Shown here: positions 13,384 to 16,746 of the stretch, one piece after another
Numbering within the stretch: the stretch's first letter is position 1
Layout: each line of letters begins with the position of its first letter
Assembly (NCBI GenBank): GCA_964618405.1
Contig: CAZUAY010000053.1
Span: forward strand, 1 to 16,746
Reading direction: 5' to 3'
DNA length: 16,746 nucleotides
Source of the DNA: JBBQIY01 sp964618405
GTDB taxonomy: Bacteria; Verrucomicrobiota; Kiritimatiellia; RFP12; UBA3636
The notes under the pieces: model-generated
Told to the model about the DNA's origin: nothing
Seen by the model: only the letters and a program-made list of their open reading frames with translations
The model's database searches: none
Position numbers and translations under genes: made by a program

Positions 13384-14292
13384 TTACACACCTGTGGACT
13401 TGCCTGCCATATCTTTGGCCTGCACAAATCGCGAACCCCGCGATTTCAACGCTTCGATCAATCGTTCAAGCTGCTCGGCCGCGTAGGCTCCGCAGTTCTT
13501 AACGATAAAGTGGTCAGGGCGTACGGTGCCCTCGCCAAAATGGATGTCGCCTTGTGGCATCTCGTGGAATTCCCACGGATGGAAATAGAAACAGAGGAAC
13601 GGCGCAACATTGCGTTCCTTGCAGTACCCCATATAACCATCAATATGCGTCATCAGCGCCTCGGCCGACTCCGTCCTGAACAGGGGCCATTGGTCTCTGT
13701 CGCGTCCGTACTCGTCGTGCGACTCCATCGAGAGATCGCCGAAATTGGGGAGCTCGACAATGTTGAGATCGCCTTCCTTCGTCCAGTCCTCACGGCTCGG
13801 ATGATACGGGGAGAGCCGCTCCTTGAAAAAATACATCGGATACGTCGCATCGGTCAGATAGCCGAGATCGTTCAGAGCATTGACCATGGATGTCGAACCG
13901 AACAGGCGCGGTGCTCGGAACGAGACCGGGCGCACACCTGTTGCTTCCTCCACCCATTCCGTGGCAAGCGCAAGACGATGGGGGACTTCTTCGGGCAAAA
14001 CTGGCGTCATGCCAGCAATCGGAAAGAGAGGGTCGCCAATGGTTTCATGGAACAGTGTGTGACAACCGATCTCGTGTCCGGCCACCTTCACTTGTTCTGC
14101 CACAGCCGGTTCTTTCCGCACGCTGTCGCCAGTAAAATAAAAGGTGGCCGTGATGTCGTGACGTTTTAAGATGTCGAGAATCACCGGTGTACCATGAACA
14201 AGACCTTCATAGAACGGGGTGAAGCTGCCGACATCGGTTTCCATGTCGAATCCAAAGACGACAGTGGGTGATAGACTAGCTGTTTTGCTCAT
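13384..14292 (-). CDS. NodB-family polysaccharide deacetylase-like hydrolase (CE4 superfamily)
   Basis: This 302-residue protein has the NodB homology fold. Motif 1 is VVFGFDMETD (Asp16, Glu18) rather than the classical TFDDG. Motif 2 is HEIGCHTLFHE with metal-binding His78 and His82. Motif 3 is FRAPRLFG (Arg126), and the late motif is CFYFHPWEF (His238). DxE plus HPWE is typical of the Helicobacter PgdA / PuuE-like / DUF3473 side of the superfamily, which includes amidohydrolases acting on non-polymeric substrates. No signal peptide is present, so it probably acts in the cytoplasm on a soluble N-acyl or cyclic-amide compound; that is an inference. The start overlaps the upstream stop by four bases (ATGA), with AGGAG seven bases upstream. 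The M24 gene follows after 34 bases. Confidence 0.85.
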   Translation of the reverse strand: MSKTASLSPTVVFGFDMETDVGSFTPFYEGLVHGTPVILDILKRHDITATFYFTGDSVRKEPAVAEQVKVAGHEIGCHTLFHETIGDPLFPIAGMTPVLPEEVPHRLALATEWVEEATGVRPVSFRAPRLFGSTSMVNALNDLGYLTDATYPMYFFKERLSPYHPSREDWTKEGDLNIVELPNFGDLSMESHDEYGRDRDQWPLFRTESAEALMTHIDGYMGYCKERNVAPFLCFYFHPWEFHEMPQGDIHFGEGTVRPDHFIVKNCGAYAAEQLERLIEALKSRGSRFVQAKDMAGKSTGV

Positions 14293-15314
14293 GAGTGTTC
14301 TCCTGATTTTGAAACGATTTGATGCATGACCGTTTTCAACGAATTTTCTGAACCGGTAAAAATAAGTGTCTCGCTCTTGAGGTTCGATGCTCCTACCGTT
14401 GAGTCGTTGATTTGCATAGGGGCAATCGTTTCGAGCTCGTAGAAACCAAGCGCGCCACCATTGAACACGCTGTACATGTCAGCCGCCGAATCTGGACCCT
14501 TGGGCTGATCGTTATCTGCGATGTTGAAATAGCGTCCCTCACAGCGCGGGGTAAACCGAATGATCAGATAACCGTTGGTGGGGTCAATCGCGCCGATCAG
14601 CCGGGGACCGGCTGCGACAGGAATCCCGATCTGGAAACGATCCGTGCCGCCTAGCGGAACGGAAACAAGCGATCCGTCAACAACAGGGGCTTGAGGAAGC
14701 GCGCCGTAGTAGTCGGCATTGATTGCGTTCGCCGTATCCGCGACACAGGTGAAAGCCGTTACGCCGTTACCCCCAGGGAACTGCTCCAGCGACCAAGCAG
14801 CCAACAAAAAATCGGTAGGCGCATGCAGTGAACGTGGCGAGAGGATGTCCTCCGTTTCGTAATGTAGCAAAGAAATGTCATCCGGCAAATCAGAGGCCCA
14901 GAGCGAGTCCGCACGCAGACTTACTGTGCGGATGAATTCGACAGAAGCGGCGGTACCCTTCCGGTTGATGAGGAGGATGTCTTTTCGGATGGTGGCCGTT
15001 AAGGCGTCTTCGGATACGATCCTGGCGGGGCTACTGGCAATGCCTTCTTGCACGTACCATCCGCTACCATCAGGCGGATAGTTAAATGCAAACAAGCCAC
15101 CTTCAGGTGCTGGCCATAATGAATTTCCGCCCAGATTGTTGAATGCGTTGGGCACGGGATTCGCTAATTTTTCCTCATCGAGCCGATGAATTAATTGTCC
15201 GTTGATCGTGCAGAAAATCCGGCCTTGTAGCCCAGGCGAGACGTGAACCGCACTGTTGCCAGCTTCTAGTGTAACCAGTTCAGAGTCATATTGACGCAAG
15301 ATATCTACCTTCAT
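14289..15314 (-). CDS. Aldose-epimerase-like beta-sandwich protein (DUF4380/DUF6786-like)
   Basis: This 341-residue protein without signal peptide resembles the galactose mutarotase-like superfamily uncharacterised groups DUF4380/DUF6786. Supporting segments are NLGGNSLWPAPEGG (residues 60-73), a beta-rich body with VSLRADSLWA (131-140) and the late ELETIAPMQ (293-301), which matches the conserved ELE-x-L/I-S/A-P end of these families. Catalytic residues are not established for these groups, so sugar epimerisation or sugar binding is only suggested. The start at 15314 has GGAG seven bases upstream. It follows the LacI gene by 29 bases and overlaps the deacetylase gene by four, so it sits inside the operon. 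The DUF assignment is from memory of motifs. Confidence 0.7.
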   Translation of the reverse strand: MKVDILRQYDSELVTLEAGNSAVHVSPGLQGRIFCTINGQLIHRLDEEKLANPVPNAFNNLGGNSLWPAPEGGLFAFNYPPDGSGWYVQEGIASSPARIVSEDALTATIRKDILLINRKGTAASVEFIRTVSLRADSLWASDLPDDISLLHYETEDILSPRSLHAPTDFLLAAWSLEQFPGGNGVTAFTCVADTANAINADYYGALPQAPVVDGSLVSVPLGGTDRFQIGIPVAAGPRLIGAIDPTNGYLIIRFTPRCEGRYFNIADNDQPKGPDSAADMYSVFNGGALGFYELETIAPMQINDSTVGASNLKSETLIFTGSENSLKTVMHQIVSKSGEHS

Positions 15315-15343
15315 ATTGATTCTCCACTTTTTTGTTCAATTGT

Positions 15344-16366
15344 CTACGTACTTTCCCGCTGCTCCAAACAGGGACGTAGCCGAATACTACAACATGCTTC
15401 TTCAGAACGATCCTTATCGAGAACATGCTTAACGGCTGTTCTTCCAAGTCGCCCTTGATCGAGGAACACGGTTGTAAGCGGCGGCACCGTATACCGCCCG
15501 AATGCCAATCCATCGCACCCGACCACCGCCACGTCGTTCGGAACACAAATTCCGTGACGATGGAGCAAGTGGAGAAGACCGATGGCCATTTCATCGCTTG
15601 TGAATATCGCATCAAAGCGCAACCCACCCTTGAGGGCTTGGTCGACTTGAGAGACAGCGAGTTCAACCGTAAAGTTTGTCTCCATGATGAGGTCAGGGTC
15701 CGCACGTATCCCCGCATGTGCCAACGCTTCCCGATACCCAGACTCCACGTCGCGAGAGAAATAGTGCCCAGAGAAACCGTTGACCAATAAAATACGTTTC
15801 CGCCCCAATGCAATGAGATGCCGTGTCGCGATGCGAGCCGCTTCAGCATTGTCGAATGCTATCGAGGAGCAAGGCAACTCGAGTTCAGGATCGCCGGTAT
15901 GGTCAACGAGGACGGCTTCTGGACGGACTTCAAGTAGCGCGCGAAGTTGCGCTGACGGCAGATACCCCACCACCAGAGTCTGAGCGGGGGGCGTGACACG
16001 CAACACCTCACACAACGCAACGAATTCCTCAAATCCCCCGTCCGCCGATCGGACAATACAATCGTGTCCTTTCGCAGCCAGCTCGCGTACGACAACCATG
16101 AGCAGTTCTGAATAGAACATGGAATGCACGGTCATCCCGACGATGACCTCTACGCAGATTCGTTTGTCCGACTTCGCGTGTCGTGGTCTCCCCATGCGCG
16201 CGCGTGGCTGAAAGCCGACCGCTTCGGCCATTTCGAGTACTTTCCGCCGTGTCGCAGCGGAAACCGGTTGATCCGGTCGGAAGGCACGTGCTACGGTCAT
16301 CGTGCTCACACCGCAGTGCGCCGCGAGTTCTTCTATCGTCGCTCGTTTGGACTTACCCTTCTTCAT
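15344..16366 (-). CDS. LacI-family transcriptional repressor
   Basis: This 340-residue regulator has an N-terminal helix-turn-helix RATIEELAAHCGVSTMTVARAF (residues 8-29), followed by a hinge region (GFQPRARMG) and a periplasmic-binding-protein-like effector domain from about 70 to 335. Typical C-lobe signatures are FDAIFTSDEMAIG (251-263), VPNDVAVVGCDG (275-286) and PPLTTVFLDQGRLGRTAV (295-312). The hinge departs from the usual YxPNxxAR consensus. It is the first gene of the four-gene minus-strand operon and probably represses it, with a sugar or related compound as inducer. No Shine-Dalgarno sequence precedes the ATG at 16366; the -10 ends only eight bases upstream, implying a leaderless or nearly leaderless message. 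Its operator is not proven. Confidence 0.93.
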   Translation of the reverse strand: MKKGKSKRATIEELAAHCGVSTMTVARAFRPDQPVSAATRRKVLEMAEAVGFQPRARMGRPRHAKSDKRICVEVIVGMTVHSMFYSELLMVVVRELAAKGHDCIVRSADGGFEEFVALCEVLRVTPPAQTLVVGYLPSAQLRALLEVRPEAVLVDHTGDPELELPCSSIAFDNAEAARIATRHLIALGRKRILLVNGFSGHYFSRDVESGYREALAHAGIRADPDLIMETNFTVELAVSQVDQALKGGLRFDAIFTSDEMAIGLLHLLHRHGICVPNDVAVVGCDGLAFGRYTVPPLTTVFLDQGRLGRTAVKHVLDKDRSEEACCSIRLRPCLEQREST

Positions 16367-16374
16367 GAGGGTGT

Positions 16375-16402
16375 ACTATATACTTTTTTGTGTTAAAGTC
16401 AA
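16375..16402 (-). promoter_or_regulatory. Promoter of the lacI-led operon
   Basis: The minus strand has TTGACT (16402-16397), a 16-base spacer and TATAGT (16380-16375). Only ACACCCTC separates the -10 from the ATG at 16366. With a normal start about seven bases after the -10, the transcript would carry zero to two untranslated bases, which agrees with the missing ribosome binding site. Confidence 0.7.
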
Positions 16403-16404
16403 CA
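16391..16404. promoter_or_regulatory. Possible autoregulatory operator
   Basis: The imperfect palindrome TGTTAAAGTCAACA (outer TGTT/AACA arms) overlaps the -35 of the lacI promoter, where repressor binding would block the polymerase. It is A/T-rich and lacks the central CG common in LacI-family operators, so the call is tentative. Confidence 0.25.
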
Positions 16405-16422
16405 TCAATCACTCCCTGCCAC

Positions 16423-16461
16423 GTAATCGGTCACCCCTCCCCCCAATGGCTGACCGATTAC
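16423..16461. repeat. GTAATCGGTCA element copy C (short form)
   Basis: This is a 39-base element with perfect 11-base terminal inverted repeats, GTAATCGGTCA and TGACCGATTAC, around a 17-base C-rich loop. It has the same ends as the copies at 11565-11645 and 11824-11883, almost 5 kb away. It lies just upstream of the lacI promoter. Confidence 0.85.
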
Positions 16462-16651
16462 TTCTTTTTTACCTACACAGACCGCGCCCGTAATCCGCAT
16501 TCGCAATCGATCAGGCACGGGGGGCTTATTACAGAGTGTGTGCGGGTATAGCTGAGTTGAGGCTCCGCAATTACTCCTTGCCCCGATAATCTATAGCTAG
16601 GGTCTATAGCCCTTATTGTTTGGGATACTCGAAGGCTGGGATGCGGAGCTG

Positions 16652-16705
16652 GGTAGGGATGCACCCCGTAGCGTCCGCGGCGGTCAGGGGTCTGACCGCC
16701 CTACC
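16652..16705. repeat. Nested palindrome GGTAGGG...CCCTACC
   Basis: An inner perfect 9-bp stem GGCGGTCAG/CTGACCGCC with GGGT loop (16679-16700) lies within outer arms GGTAGGG (16652-16658) and CCCTACC (16699-16705). There is no T-run. It has the look of an interspersed palindromic repeat rather than a terminator of any gene visible here. Confidence 0.6.
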
Positions 16706-16746
16706 ACATACTCGAAATCTGTGGGTAAAATTCTTACTCTAGGTAG

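Larger units (their letters stand above)
16367..16746. other. Noncoding region upstream of the lacI operon
   Basis: After the lacI promoter and the short GTAATCGGTCA element, about 285 bases remain. They contain two TCTATAGC direct repeats about 13 bases apart (16590s-16610s) and the nested palindrome near the end. I see no protein gene: small frames here lack ribosome binding sites and codon structure. Confidence 0.55.

Noticed and set aside
13350..13427. 26-residue N-terminal extension of the M24 protein
   Set aside because: It overlaps the end of the deacetylase gene and has no ribosome binding site, whereas AAGGAG precedes the ATG at 13349.

Overview
The window looks like a chromosomal segment of a Gram-negative bacterium, most plausibly from the PVC superphylum (Kiritimatiellota, Lentisphaerota or Verrucomicrobiota). 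This assignment is an inference. It rests on very large secreted carbohydrate-active proteins, a secreted beta-helix protein with a 'VVPPGT..PYTSWETA' style N-terminus, a LacI-controlled small catabolic operon, and intergenic DNA rich in ACTCGCA heptamers and palindromic repeats. There is no phage, insertion sequence, CRISPR array or rRNA.

Layout. (1) 1-72: tRNA-Thr(GGT) on the minus strand, truncated only at its discriminator base. (2) 73-710: noncoding, with a compound tandem repeat (palindrome plus ACTCGCA heptamer arrays) and then a good promoter. (3) 711-4173, plus strand: a tight four-gene operon made of rnk (RNA polymerase-binding regulator), aguA and aguB (agmatine to putrescine), and an unnamed PD-(D/E)XK nuclease-like protein whose C-terminus imitates the SSB acidic tip. 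(4) 4310-9688, minus: a 1792-residue exported multidomain glycoside-hydrolase-like protein with a GH42-like barrel. (5) 9826-11307, minus: an exported right-handed beta-helix protein with a promoter and a structured leader. (6) 11323-12185: a 319-bp composite inverted repeat, then tRNA-Cys(GCA) with its own promoter and terminator. (7) 12186-16366, minus: a LacI-type repressor, an aldose-epimerase-like protein, a NodB-family deacetylase and an M24/creatinase-like hydrolase, arranged as one operon. (8) 16367-16746: the repressor promoter, a third copy of the GTAATCGGTCA palindromic element and another palindrome.

How the genes work together. AguA and AguB are consecutive steps of arginine-derived putrescine synthesis and are translationally coupled. 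The nuclease-like gene shares their transcript but has no obvious link to polyamines. The two exported proteins probably act on extracellular polysaccharide. The LacI operon encodes cytoplasmic enzymes that look like hydrolases and epimerase-like proteins for an unidentified sugar or amide. Its M24 member has lost most of the usual metal ligands, so a non-peptidase reaction is more likely.

Most unusual points: the SSB-like tail on the nuclease-like protein, the degenerate-metal-site M24 enzyme in an unassigned operon, the GH42-like giant without an obvious nucleophile, and the palindrome-plus-heptamer repeat family.
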